DNA of 64,000 nucleotides, from assembly GCA_961205875.1 (NCBI GenBank), contig OY540812.1:34543098-34607097 (forward strand), in the 5' to 3' direction. The notes beneath the pieces are model-generated. The model worked only from the letters and a program-made list of their open reading frames with translations, was not told where the DNA came from and ran no database searches. Made by a program: the position numbers and the translations under genes. The first letter of the stretch is position 1. The number at the start of each line of letters is the position of its first letter. Source of the stretch: Sialis fuliginosa. Lineage: Eukaryota; Arthropoda; Insecta; Megaloptera; Sialidae. Below are positions 32,694-43,893 of this stretch, piece by piece.

Positions 32694-34222
32694 CAGGGTA
32701 GTTCAATGCGTCCGGCTTTCCTAGCGCACTTCCCGTAGAAGATAGAAAAAAAAGTTTGGTACATAATATTATTGGTTTGAAAAGATCAACGTCATAAAAT
32801 TATTTTCAACAATACAAAGATTTTTTTAAATGGAATACCCTGTAACGTTTTATGTCTTCAGATGTCGTTTCTTAACCTCTACATTAACGTCTGTTCATTT
32901 TTTAATTTAGTGACAGTGTTGCCAAATTAGAATTTTTTTTCCGAAAAATAATCCATATTCAGGCTCAACTATAAAAAATTGTAGCGACCTAATTTTTTTT
33001 GAAGTGATGAATTTTTTTAGCAACAATGTTAGCCCAGATAAAGAGTAACATTTTGATAATAAACAATTTTAATTTAGTTCTACAGGGTGTTAATAAAAAA
33101 ATGTCAAAGTTTGCAGTCTTCAAAATGATAAAACTCATTTTTTTCAAATGTGGCTACCCTTTTTTTATTTCACTATTCGATGGTTTTTTTTCTCCTTTTC
33201 AATTTGTATAGGGGATATCTTATGTCTAAACCCCATACTTTCTGAGATATTCAATAATTTTCACAAAAGTAACCATTTCACCACGTTTTTATGCAGCGAA
33301 GTAGGCCAAATAAATGCAATATAAATGCGAAACAATTACAAAACAAATGCCGGTGAATTGATTTGTACCTGGATGAAAATGGGAGACATTTCGAACATTT
33401 ATAGTAGACTGTTATCTTTTATATGTATTTTCAATTTTGTTACTTATCATAGTTTTTTGAATAAAATAAATAATTTTATTACATAAGTATTATCCATTTT
33501 AATTATAATTTTTAATTAAATGTTACATTGATACTTAAGTACTTACATTTTGGCATTTCTTTTGCATCAGCACAGCCTACTTCGGTGCATAAAAACGTGG
33601 TGAAATGGTTACTTTTGTGAAAATTATTGAATATCTCAGAAAGTATGGGGTTTAGACATAAGATATCCCCTATACAAATTGAAAAGGAGAAAAAAACCCA
33701 TCGAATAGTGAAATAAAAAAAGGGTAGCCACATTTGAAAAAAATGAGTTTTATCATTTTGAAGACTGCAAACTTTGACATTTTTTTATTAACACCCTGTA
33801 GAACTAAATTAAAATTGTTTATTATCAAAATGTTACTCTTTATCTGGGCTAACATTGTTGCTAAAAAAATTCATCACTTCAAAAAAAATTAGGTCGCTAC
33901 GATTTTTTATAGTTGAGCCTGAATATGGATTATTTTTCGGAAAAAAAATTCTAATTTGGCAACACTGTCACTAAATTAAAAAATGAACAGACGTTAATGT
34001 AGAGATTAAGAAACGACATCTGAAGACATAAAACGTTACAGGGTATTCCATTTAAAAAAATCTTTGTTTTTGTTATAGCGCAAAAATGGGACAACCTGTA
34101 TTGTTGAAAATAATTTTACGACGTTGATCTTTTCAAACCAATAATATTATGTACCAAACTTTTTTTTCTATCTTCTACGGGAAGTGCGCTAGGAAAGCCG
34201 GACGCACTATTGAACTACCCTG
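32694..34222. mobile_element. Mariner-derived foldback family, copy 2
   Basis: Ends 'cagggtagttcaatgcgtcc' and its complement, TA on both sides (32692-32693, 34223-34224). Arms of about 620 bp. Relative to copy 1 the left arm lacks the inner 'gggtgtcccatttttgc' segment, while the right arm keeps it. The loop holds the transposase C-terminus. The two identical 61-residue frames at 33026 (+) and 33670 (-) are the two arms read in opposite directions. Confidence 0.85.
33300..33404 (+). pseudogene. Transposase C-terminus in foldback loop, copy 2
   Basis: Reads NAKQLQNKCR, a TGA stop, then IDLYLDENGRHFEHL and TAG. Same C-terminal mariner-type end as in copies 1 and 3; the TGA shows decay. No other transposase part survives between the arms. 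Confidence 0.7.
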
Positions 34223-34269
34223 TATAGTGAATTATAATTCTAAAGATAAATTTGCAATTAACATATTCA

Positions 34270-34680
34270 AATTAGGTCAGGTAAGTATTAAGGAAAATTT
34301 ACGATTGATATTATTTTATGCAAAAATATATAAAACCATAAAGTCAAATTTAAGGTAATTGTTATGTTTGTTTGAATTGTTTAATGTACAAAAAAATATT
34401 GAATAATTAAGGCAGATCCGTATTAAGGAAGTAATTTAAATAATATTTTCTAAAAAACTATATTCTATAGTTATAAGGTAAAAAAATAGTTGTTATATTG
34501 ACAGTATTTGAATAAATTATAATATTGAAAATTTAAAGCAGGCCCGTATTAACCAAAATTTATAATACTTTATATTTAAAATATACAAAAATTTAAAGAA
34601 AAACTAAGACAGTTATGTTGATATAACTTAAATAAAATATAGAACTGTGCAGTTTAGGCAGACCTGTATTAACGAAAATT
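34270..34680 (-). repeat. Reverse-oriented array of the 126-bp unit
   Basis: About four degenerate units on the minus strand. The signature 'ggc(a/c)g..cgtattaa' appears near 34275, 34415, 34540 and 34658. It is the complement of the unit arrayed at 35079-35950, so the two arrays form inverted arms around a centre near 34850. Confidence 0.65.
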
Positions 34681-35078
34681 TACAAATGATTTTTATCGTA
34701 AAAAATACAAAAAAAGAAAAATTAATGATAGTTATGTTGGACGTACCCGGTTCGCTCGCGTTGTATAATTTTTTATACTTATTAACAGTAGAAATAATAT
34801 TATTTTAAGATAGATATTGAAATATAATTTTTTTTATATTTTTTGCTTTTTATTCATTATAAGATACTGGCATAACATATGTGATGTGAATTCATCATCA
34901 GAAGAAAGTGTGGTTAACATAAATTTTTATAATTAATTGTTAGTTAAATACTTGCTTATTATTTGTGATTTATAATTTGTTAATTAAAAAAATAAATTTA
35001 ATTGTGTAACTATCACACATGTGTTTTACTAAAGCATCTGCACAAATTATATTAGATAATATTAATTGTATATTTTTC

Positions 35079-35950
35079 TTAATACGCCCCTGACTCAAAA
35101 ATCACAATATAACCACTGCGGATGGTAAACATGTTCATGTTTATAAAATTTTTATGAAAAAATATTCATTATAAATTTTTCTTAATACGTGCCTGACTAA
35201 AATATTAATATATACATTTTTGGTTTAACTACATCAATGCTATAACGGTTTCATTTTTATACAATTTTTATTAGAAAATATTAATTATAAATTCTTTTTA
35301 ATACGTGCCTGGCTTAAATATACAATATGCATTATTGGTTTAGTTACATTAAAGTCATAACTACCATTACTTAATATTTTCATTTTTATAGAATTTTTAT
35401 CAGAAAATTTTCTAATTATAAATTGTTCTTAATACGTAGCTGACTAAAATATTCATATATACATTTTCAGTTTAACTACATCAATGTCATAACTGTCATT
35501 GCTTAATTGTTTCATTTTTATATAGTTTTTATTGGAAAATATTAATTATGAATTCTTCTTAATACGTACCTGACTAAAATATTCATATACACATTTTCGT
35601 ATTAACTACATTAATTCCATAACTTATTACTAAATGGTTTCGTTTTATACAGTTTTTATTGGAAAAATTATTTTTAAATTCTATTTAATACGTGCCTGGC
35701 TTAAATATTCAATATACATTATAAGTTTAATTACATAGATATAACAATTTTCATTGGTTAACATTTTCATTTTTAAACAAATTTTATGAGAAAATACTAA
35801 TTGTAAATTCTTCTTAATACGTGCCTGGCTTAAATATTCAATAACATTATCGGTTTAATTACATCGATATCAAAAGTTCCATTGCTTAGTATTTAATTAC
35901 TTATGATTTATTATTAAATATTAACTATAAATTTTACTTAATACGACCCT
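35079..35950 (+). repeat. Eight tandem units of about 126 bp
   Basis: Each unit carries 'cttaatacgtgcctgactaa' or a variant, at about 35079, 35181, 35298, 35429, 35559, 35684, 35812 and 35939, separated by AT-rich text with 'tttcatttttatacaatttt'. Spacing is mostly 120-130. Non-coding. Not CRISPR: repeats and spacers are both similar from unit to unit. Confidence 0.8.
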
Positions 35951-36431
35951 GCTCTAATTAAAAATGTAATCTATTTACTTATTTATTTATTGTATGACAT
36001 TTCATGATATTTACCTTTAGTTTAAAAACAAATTTTTTATAACAAAGTACTAGAAATATCATTTTGCCATCACTGGGTTGCCATAACTGGGTTTACCTCT
36101 GCCACTACTGGAGAAAAAACATGATCAAAATAAAAGGCTATAATTTAAAGAAAAAAACTATAATTGCGGATTTTGGTAATGAAATTGATTAAATAAAGAG
36201 TTACTTGTTTTATTAGTAACATGAGTTCATGAAAATTACAAAAAACAAGCTCATTAATCCAAAAAAACTGAAAACTTGCTCTTATAGTGGCCACCACTGG
36301 TGCCTTTACCTTACTACTTTCAATATAAATGTAATATAATTTTTTTTTTAATATCCTCGCGGGCCGCACCGAGGGTCCTCGAGGGCCGCATGTGGCACGC
36401 GGGTCGCGGGTTGGACAAGCTTGGTGTAATG

Positions 36432-37075
36432 CATAGAGAATGGACCACGCATCTGACTCGAAAATAGAGCCGTGTCAAAAGAAATAGATAGAAACAAGTT
36501 TGGAATATACTTGTACTTTTTCTAAACAGGTGTATAACTATTTCATTCTTGGTCCCGAACATTAAAAATATTCATAGATATGTATATAAAGAGGTTAAAA
36601 AACAAAAAATAATTAACGTTATAAAAAATTTTATTAAAAAAAAAACGATTATTGATTTCTAAATAATATAAGTTTCGAATTTTTTGACACAATTTTAATA
36701 TATTCTTCTTCTTTTTTCGTAGTTTCGTAATGTAACCTTAATAACAAAAAAATACATTTAAAATTTTGTTAAAAAATGTTATTTTCCCGGAATATCCGTT
36801 CATAATTTTGCAAATTTCTATCAGATCAATTGATGTTTTTTTTTTTAAATTTCCTCGATGAAAAATTTACTTTTCTAATAAAAAACTTATTACACAAAAA
36901 TCACATAATAGATATACAAAAATATATCGGACAGAAATACTACCCTACCAATCAGATTCTTAGAAAAAGAGATACATATATTCCAAACTATACTGCATCT
37001 CTCTCTCTCACTTTTTGAACAGATGTTATACCATTGTGTTAATACAGAATGCACTGTCCATTCTCTATGTCTATG
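36432..37075. mobile_element. Second hAT-type element in the same target
   Basis: Left end 'catagagaatggacc'; complement of right end 'catagacatagagaatggac'. Bounded by GTGTAATG on the left (36424-36431, shared with the neighbouring element) and again on the right (37076-37083). 644 bp without transposase. The left part is AT-rich and the right has a short CT run near 37000. Confidence 0.7.
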
Positions 37076-37083
37076 GTGTAATG

Positions 37084-37215
37084 TGCCTCAGCCACGGTTG
37101 TGAATACCCATCCGCAAAAATGTGTCGAGTGAGACATTCACTTCGGCAGAAAATTGTACCAAAAAATGCCTATTTTAGCCACTTTTTAGCCTAAACAGCC
37201 TGGACAATAGCCTTT
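37084..37215. repeat. Continuation of the host repeat split by two hAT elements
   Basis: 'tgcctattttagccactttttagcctaaacagcctggac' type text matches 19785-19825. The left half lies at 31950-32019. Removing 32020-37083 restores a continuous sequence. Confidence 0.55.
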
Positions 37216-37494
37216 CTCGTAGATTATTGTTTTTTATGCCACGTATTAACATATGTGTGTATCTTTGACAAGACTGTTAGTTAAAATTTCAGTCACAACT
37301 TGATGCTAATTTTTTCAATGATATTATAAAATGATCTATTGTTTCTTCATCTAATTGCTTTGGAGTAAAAAATGTATACCTAAATTTTTTTTTTCTCGGG
37401 TTAAAATACTTTCCAAATTTTTGTAAAAATTATTTTTATTTTCTTCAAATTTTAATGTTTTGTAGATTTGAAAAAACATTCTTCTCTGATATCC

Positions 37495-37690
37495 ATACTA
37501 ATATTATAAATGCGAATGTGTGTCTGTCTCTGTCTGTTACTTTTTCACGGCTAAACCGCAGAACCGATCGTGGTGAAATTTGGCAGGGAGATAGCTTGTA
37601 TCCTAAGGAAAGACACACATAGGCTACTTTATATTCCGAAAATTGTATCTCGAAAAATTTATAAGATAAAAAAAATTTGTATGTATATGT
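37495..37690 (+). mobile_element. Helitron-like 5' end fragment
   Basis: 'catactaatattataaatgc' followed by 'tgtctgtctctgtctgttac', 'tttttcacggctaaaccgca' and 'gaaatttggcaggga' is the standard opening of a widespread insect non-autonomous Helitron family. It ends in a hairpin 'tatagtcgatagactata' near 37691. No 3' end of the same copy was found. 37700-38520 shows no gene. Confidence 0.6.
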
Positions 37691-39565
37691 TATAGTCGAT
37701 AGACTATAACAGATATCTGTTTTACTTACTTCTTCTTCTACTTTTTCTTAATGGGTGGCAGTTCTACTCGTACCTAACCTAAATTCCACACGAAACCATA
37801 AACGTCTTATTATATGTACCTACATATATAATAGTATATATTACGTGAACACAGTTCGTGGGTAACAACTATAATATGGCACTTTTCTTTTCATCCATAT
37901 CACTTGCAATTAGATAATTTTTGAATCTTGTTTTCCATTTCGATCAATTTTCACCAGCATAATGGACATCGGTAATGCTTCTTTACTCAATTTCAATATT
38001 TATAGGTATAAACTATTTAAATATTAATTATTTTATTAAAAAAACGACATTTCAATCAGTTAATTTATCATTCTTGTTTTCTGACACAGTCATGAATTCA
38101 TGAATCACATAATTCATCACCGTGGAAGATACCCTACGGTTGATTAGTAATTTTCGATCAGTGAATTTTCGATATATTATAATAATATATTAGATTATGT
38201 AGTGATTAAAAATATCAAAGAATTAAAATATTTATTGGTATGAAAATGAAATATTTATTATAATAAGATGAAATAAATAGGTAAGCAACAATAATAATAA
38301 TCAATTTCGATATTTTAATATTCGTAAGTACAATGTTTCTATACGGTGGTCTATTTAAATTGAGACAAGTAAATATTTCAAAAATTAAGAATTTTTAGAG
38401 AAAATGTTTGGTACATAAGTTGCAGGGTTAGAAGGGGGAAAACTAATGGATGTAAAAAAAAATGACCTTGAGTCTATGTTTTAAGGCCATTTTGAGGTCA
38501 ACTTCATTTTTTTAAACGGAAATATATATATTTTTTGCATATTCGCATTTTAAAACAATAAGGAAATAACTTTTGTCTAAAAAGTTTTTTTTAAATCCCA
38601 ATTTTAACAAAAAAAATTTGTTTAGTAAATTTTTTTTTTTTAATATCTGAAATTAATCTTATAGAAAAAATACAACTTAAAAGAATGGAAATTTAAAATG
38701 TTTTATTAATTTAATAAATATTCGAAGTGATAACCATCAATTCCAATACATTTTTCAACATGATAATAATTAGATATACTTCAAAATAATTCGACAAGCC
38801 TATCCAAACTAGAAAACACCAGAAACTAAACGAAGAAACGTGCAGTAGAAGAAACAATTGAAGTGAATATCACAGAAAGCACTACGACGTCAACTGAAGA
38901 TAAACAACCCTAATCAATACTTAGAAGATAATCTTTCTATGGAGTATCTTCATTAACAAGTATGTTTAGTAATAAACTCTTGAATAAATAGCAGCATTGA
39001 ATCCTTCACGTTCCTTGTCTTTAAACTGTTTAGTTTCTGTATGCGAATGTTTTATTTTAGTATTGGTCGGATTGTAGGAGTATAATAATGAAACATTTGT
39101 CTTCAGTGTCATCAATAAGAAACCATAGTAATCATTCTTCTTTCAAGCAGGTCTCATTACCACTCTTATTACAGTTCACAGTCACCTAACCAAAAGAGTG
39201 AATCTTCAATGATTATTGTATTGTTATGATATACAGTGGCCTCGGAAAGTAAGTTAACAAGTCTGTATATTATGGATGGATATCGAAATATTACTATTGT
39301 AGGTCCTTTTGGCAGGTATGTCTTCATTTAGTTGAAATATTACCGTGAAAGCGTGTGTATATCAGCCATAGTCTTTTTTTTGCTTTAGTAGTGCGATTTT
39401 TTCGAATCGGAAAGTAAGTTAACACATTAAAAATATTGATTTAATGAAACTGTGTGTTGATAATTTTTGTTTGTTTGATTGTTTATTTGTTTATGTGCTA
39501 TTTATAAGGTAAGATGACAAAGTATTTTCCTTTTTTAACTTAACTAACTCAAATATTGTTTTTAA

Positions 39566-40900
39566 ATGCCTAAAGTAAGAATATTGACTTCTCATGAGTG
39601 GATGGCAGTATTTAGGGGTTGTATAAATGGAGAAACATTACAGTCCGATAGTCAATGATTATAATATTTCAAAGGCAGAAGTAAAAAAATAGTCGGAAAA
39701 CTCCAACAGCATTTGATACGATCCGGGCATAAGAGGAAAACTACACCCCGACAAGATCGTCAAATTATTTTTTTTAAACCTCGTGTTACGGTTTTGGTTC
39801 TCTCTCAAAACCTGGACCACTTCCCACCTCCACTGAGCTAGAGGCACCCCAGGCGGAAAGTCAGCCGGGGACGTGACAAGGAAAACTACAGCCCGACAAG
39901 ATCGTCAAATTAATTTTTTTTAAACCTCGTGTTCCAGCAAAACAACTAAAGGAAACACTAAATCTACCGATCCAGTTTAGAAAAATAAGACAGCGCATCC
40001 ATGAACAAGGGGTGACATGTAGAGTTACTAGGAAACGCACATTCATTTCTAAAATAAATGCACAAAATCGACTTGCATTTGCAAAAAGTCACATTAATAA
40101 AACTGATGAATTTTGGAAAAATATTATCTGGAGTGACGAATCAAAGTATGAAGTAAAATCGAATGAAAGACGCGGAAAAAAGAAGAATTTAAAAAATAAT
40201 AATAATCAAACTAACGGTAAAACATGAAGGTGCTATGTCGGTTATGGTTTGGTGTTGTTTCTCTGCTGCAGGTGTAGGAAACCTTTATATTATAGTACAA
40301 ACCTCTGATATATGCACCTCGTTCAGCGAACCTAATCCGTCAACGAATTTCACAAACTCCAAAGAGCCATTTAAAATTGATACAGGGGCAGATGTGTCCG
40401 TAATTGACAAAATATTAGCAAATAAATTATTACTGCAAGTTAATCAAACTAAAAAAAATTGTTTGGTGCAACAAAACAACGAATTAAGTTACTCGGTTTG
40501 ACGAATGTGGAAATAATTCACAATAAAAACAATGTTTTGAACAAATATTTGTTGTGGAAAAAGAACAAACTCCTTTATTAGGACGTCCAGGTATCCAAAA
40601 ATTAAAAATTATTAATTTTATCAACGAAATTTTTCAAAAAAATAAAGTATTAGAAGAAGCATATGGCCAAAGTAACAAGATAATTTTTACAGCAAGAAGG
40701 AATTTATGAATTGGATTGGCCTTCACAAAGCCTAGATTTGAATCACGTAGAACATTTATGGGGTCATTTAGATTTTAGATAGAGAGATACCGCAAAACAG
40801 GAGAACAAACAGGGATGACTTTATTAACGAATTGCAAGAAACATGGAGGTAAATGAACTAAAAAACGTTTATAAACTTCATAACGTTTACATGAAGTAAT
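39566..40900 (+). pseudogene. Tc1-type transposase, broken and interrupted
   Basis: Starts at ATG 39566 (MPKVRILTSHEWMAVFRGCI), the helix-turn-helix N-terminus; a one-base insertion shifts it near 39645. A 62-bp segment is duplicated (39732-39795 and 39879-39945) around an unrelated 84-bp GC-rich piece. The frame resumes with LPIQFRKIRQRIHEQGVTCR, then FWKNIIWSDESKYEV, which carries the first catalytic aspartate, and VMVWCCFSAAGVGNL (usual GGGSVMVWGCFS). At about 40290 it is cut by a gypsy-derived segment. The C-terminal LDWPSQSLDLNHVEHLWG (40715-40765), with the second aspartate, follows. Normal length is near 340 residues. Stops, shifts and the insertion make it dead. The first 50 codons recur inverted at 41491-41640. 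Confidence 0.85.
40300..40640 (+). pseudogene. Retrotransposon (Ty3/gypsy) aspartic protease fragment
   Basis: Reads FKIDTGADVSVIDKILANKL, with the DTGA active-site loop of retroviral-type aspartic proteases. After a frameshift comes LLGRPGIQKLKII, the block that closes the protease before reverse transcriptase. The DTGA position and the LGRPG box are known from Ty3/gypsy pol proteins. It is inserted in, or replaces, the centre of the Tc1 transposase on the same strand. No LTR or reverse transcriptase motif is adjacent. It is a decayed fragment. Confidence 0.8.
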
Positions 40901-42984
40901 TAAGGCGAAAGGATATTTATTATTAATAGAAGAAGCCCATCAATCCCAAAAAACAGTATACTTTACTCTTAATGTGTTCAAGACTGGTACCAGTACCTTA
41001 GCCCAGGAAAAATAACGAAAACCACGAAAACTATTGAAATAATACGGATTCAGTGATGAGAACAAATGGCATATAGTTGTCACACGTTTCTCTCATTTTT
41101 AGAAAACCTTGGTACCACAATAAGTAAATACAACAACTTGAGAAATCACCGATTCGGCTATTTCACCTTTAATAGTATAGGAATAGAATCATGAACTCAC
41201 AACGAATCAAAAAAAATCCGAAATATGTATTCCAGAGGAGACTTCCCCGAAGATTTAGATAACTGGAAAAACAACACTATCACCTTAATATTTTTCGTTA
41301 TCACATGATAAGAATGATAAGGTTGGAAATGTGGAAATTCAGAATCACGCACCAACTTGTGTAATTCTTATCAACACAAGGTGCAATATCCATAATAAAA
41401 ATGCATTTAAACTATTACCAAAAAAAAAACTTTAATATTACCAAAAAAAAAAATCTTACAATTAAAAAAAAAATGTAATATCCTCTTACACCCGGATCGT
41501 ATCAAATGCTGCTGGAGTTTTCCGACTATTTTTTTACTTCTGCCTTTGAAATATTATAATCATTAACTATCGACTGTAATGTTTCTCCATTTATACAACC
41601 CCTAAATACTGCCATCCACTCATGAGAAGTCAATATTCTTACTTTAGGCATTTAAAAACAATATTAGTTAAGTTAAAAAAGGAAAATAGTTTGTCATCTT
41701 ACCTTATAAATAAACAATCAAACAAACAAAAATTATCAACACACAGTTTCATTAAATCAATATTTTTAATGTGTTAACTTACTTTCCGATTCGAAAAAAT
41801 CGCACTACTAAAGCAAAAAAAAGACTATGGCTGATATACACACGCTTTCACGGTAATATTTCAACTAAATGAAGACAGATACCTGCCAAAAGGACCTACA
41901 ATAGTATATTTAATATATAATATATATAATATATAATATTTCGATATCCATCCATAATATACATACTTGTTAACATACTTTCCGAGGCCACTGTATATCA
42001 TAACAATACAATAATCATTGAAAATTCACTCTTTTGGTTAGGTAACTGTGAACTGTAATAAGAGTGGTAATGAGACCTGCTTGAAAGAAGAATGATTACT
42101 ATGGTTTCTTATTGATGACACTGAAGACAAATGTTTCATTATTAATACTCCACAATCCGACCAATACTAAAATAAAACATTCGCATACAGAAACTAAACA
42201 GCTTAAGGACAAGGAACGTGAAGGATTCAATGCTGCTATTTATTCAAGAGTTTATTACTAAACATACTTGTTGATGAAGATACTCCATAGAAAGATTATC
42301 TTCTAAGTATTGATTTGGGTTGTTTATCTTCAGTTGACGTCGTAGTGCTTTCTGTGATATTCACTTCAATTGTTTCTTCTACTGCACGTTTCTTCGTTTA
42401 GTTTCTGGTGTTTTCTAGTTTGGATAGGCTTGTCGAATTATTTTGAAGTATCTAATTATTATCATGTTGAAAAATGTATTGGAATTGATGGTTATCACTT
42501 CGAATATTTATTACATTAATAAAACATTTTAAATTTCCATTCTTTTAAGTTGTATTTTTTCTATAAGATTAATTTCAGATATTAAAAAAAAAAATTTAAT
42601 AAACAAATTTTTTTTGTTAAAATTGGGATTTAAAAAAAACTTTTTAGACAAAAGTTATTTCCTTATTGTTTTAGAATACGAATATGCAAAAAATATATGT
42701 ATTTAGAGTGGAGCGAAAAATTTTTTGTTATACATTCGAATTTTTATAAAATTTGCACAAGCGAATTTAAATTGCGGCACCCCTACAAAAGTTAGTATAG
42801 GGTGTGATGAAGTCACAAAAAAATTTTCAATGAAATTCGAACCGATCGACCAAAAAATGACATGAAAATGTGGATACCTAAAAAATTAAAAAAGATTCGG
42901 CAGAACATCAGAAGAATGGAATTAAATGAATAGTTAACTGAACATGATTGGTACAACAACAAGTTATCATAATATACCGTTTCC

Positions 42985-43870
42985 GTGAACATAACCTCAA
43001 AAACCTAGGTAACTTAAGGTCAATTGCTCACTTTTTACTGTTTAAAGTACTCTGCTTCTCGAAAAACTTGCAATAAGGGCTAATATCAGCAGAAAATAAT
43101 TGTCTTTGGATCAAGCACTCAATATTGACCTTTTCCTTGACTTAACCTCAATTTTCAGGGTAATTTCAAAGTCAAATGCCCATTTTTTTAGTGTCAAAAC
43201 GAAATGCTTTTAGGAAAACATACAATAGATGTTTTATTATTAACAAGAAGTTATTGTTTTTGTATCAAACACTTATTACTGCCCTTTTCCTGGAGCCTAA
43301 CCTCAATTTTTAAGGTTATTTCAAGGTAAGTCTTCCATTTTCAATGTTCAAAGTATTCTGGTCTTAGAGAAACATTTAACAGAGGCTACTATCAGCAGAG
43401 AGTTGTCTTTGGATCAAGCACTCAATATTGACCTTTTTCTTGACCTTAACCTCAATTTTCAGGGTAATATCAAAGTCAAATGCCCATTTTTTAGTGTCAA
43501 AAGCAAAATGCTTTTAGGAAACCATACAATGCATGTTTTCTTATTAACAAGAAGTTATTGTTTTTGTATCACAACACTTATTATTGCCCTTTTCCTTGAA
43601 CTTAACCTCAATCGTTAAGGTTATGTCAATATTAGTCTCCCATTTTTAATGTTTAAAGCATTCTGGTCTTAGGGAAACATTCAATAGAGGCTACTATCAG
43701 CAGAAGATTTTTGTCTTTGGATCAAGCTTTCATCGTTGTCCTTTTCCTTGACCTTAACCTCAATTTTCAAAGTAATTTCAAAATCAAATGCCCATTTTTT
43801 TTAGTATCTGGAGCCTAACCTCAATCTTTAAGGTTATGTCAATATTAGTCTCCCATTTTTAGCATCCAAA
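42985..43870. repeat. Tandem repeat of about 305 bp, nearly three units
   Basis: 'tgtctttggatcaagc' marks unit positions at 43101, 43404 and 43712. Each unit is itself built from similar blocks with 'cttaacctcaattttcaggg' and 'cttaacctcaat...aaggtt', giving an internal period near 100-160. The open frame 43403-43618 is a read-through of one unit. Directly followed by the mariner-derived copy 3. Confidence 0.85.
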
Positions 43871-43893
43871 GCAAAATAATATAATATTCCCGA

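Larger units (their letters stand above)
32020..36423. mobile_element. 4.4-kb hAT-type element, composite
   Basis: Perfect 8-bp duplication GTGTAATG at 32012-32019 and 36424-36431. Ends are 'cataggcgtccaacc' and complement of right 'caagcttgtccaacc', with subterminal 'gggccgcag' / 'gagggccgcat' blocks on both sides, typical for hAT elements. No hAT transposase could be read. The interior is occupied by the mariner foldback copy 2 (32694-34222), two tandem arrays in opposite orientation (34270-34680 and 35079-35950) and AT-rich filler. Confidence 0.8.
39234..41993. mobile_element. Tc1/mariner-type element with 490-bp inverted ends
   Basis: Ends 'cagtggcctcggaaagtaag' and complement, TA on both sides (39232-39233, 41994-41995). 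The TIRs include the 5' part of the transposase gene in both orientations, which is not normal for Tc1. The remainder of the transposase lies once in the centre, on the plus strand. The whole is inactive. Confidence 0.85.
38521..42702. repeat. Giant palindrome, arms of about 1.2 kb
   Basis: 38521-39727 is complementary to 41491-42702 with few mismatches. The outer 710 bp of each arm is non-coding flank; the inner 490 bp is the end of a Tc1-type element including its first 50 or so codons. The central 1.76 kb is unique. At the flank/element border the sequence is symmetrical around TTATGATATATATCATAA. Confidence 0.9.

Noticed and set aside
33026-33855. Two identical 61-residue frames on opposite strands, also near 12070
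   Set aside because: They are the inverted arms of the mariner-derived foldback, not duplicated genes.
35079-35950. Regularly spaced repeats resembling a CRISPR array
   Set aside because: Units are about 126 bp, spacers are similar to one another, and the setting is a eukaryotic hAT element. It is a tandem array.
43403-43618. 71-residue frame with leucine-rich text
   Set aside because: Read-through of the 305-bp tandem repeat; adjacent units do not keep the frame.
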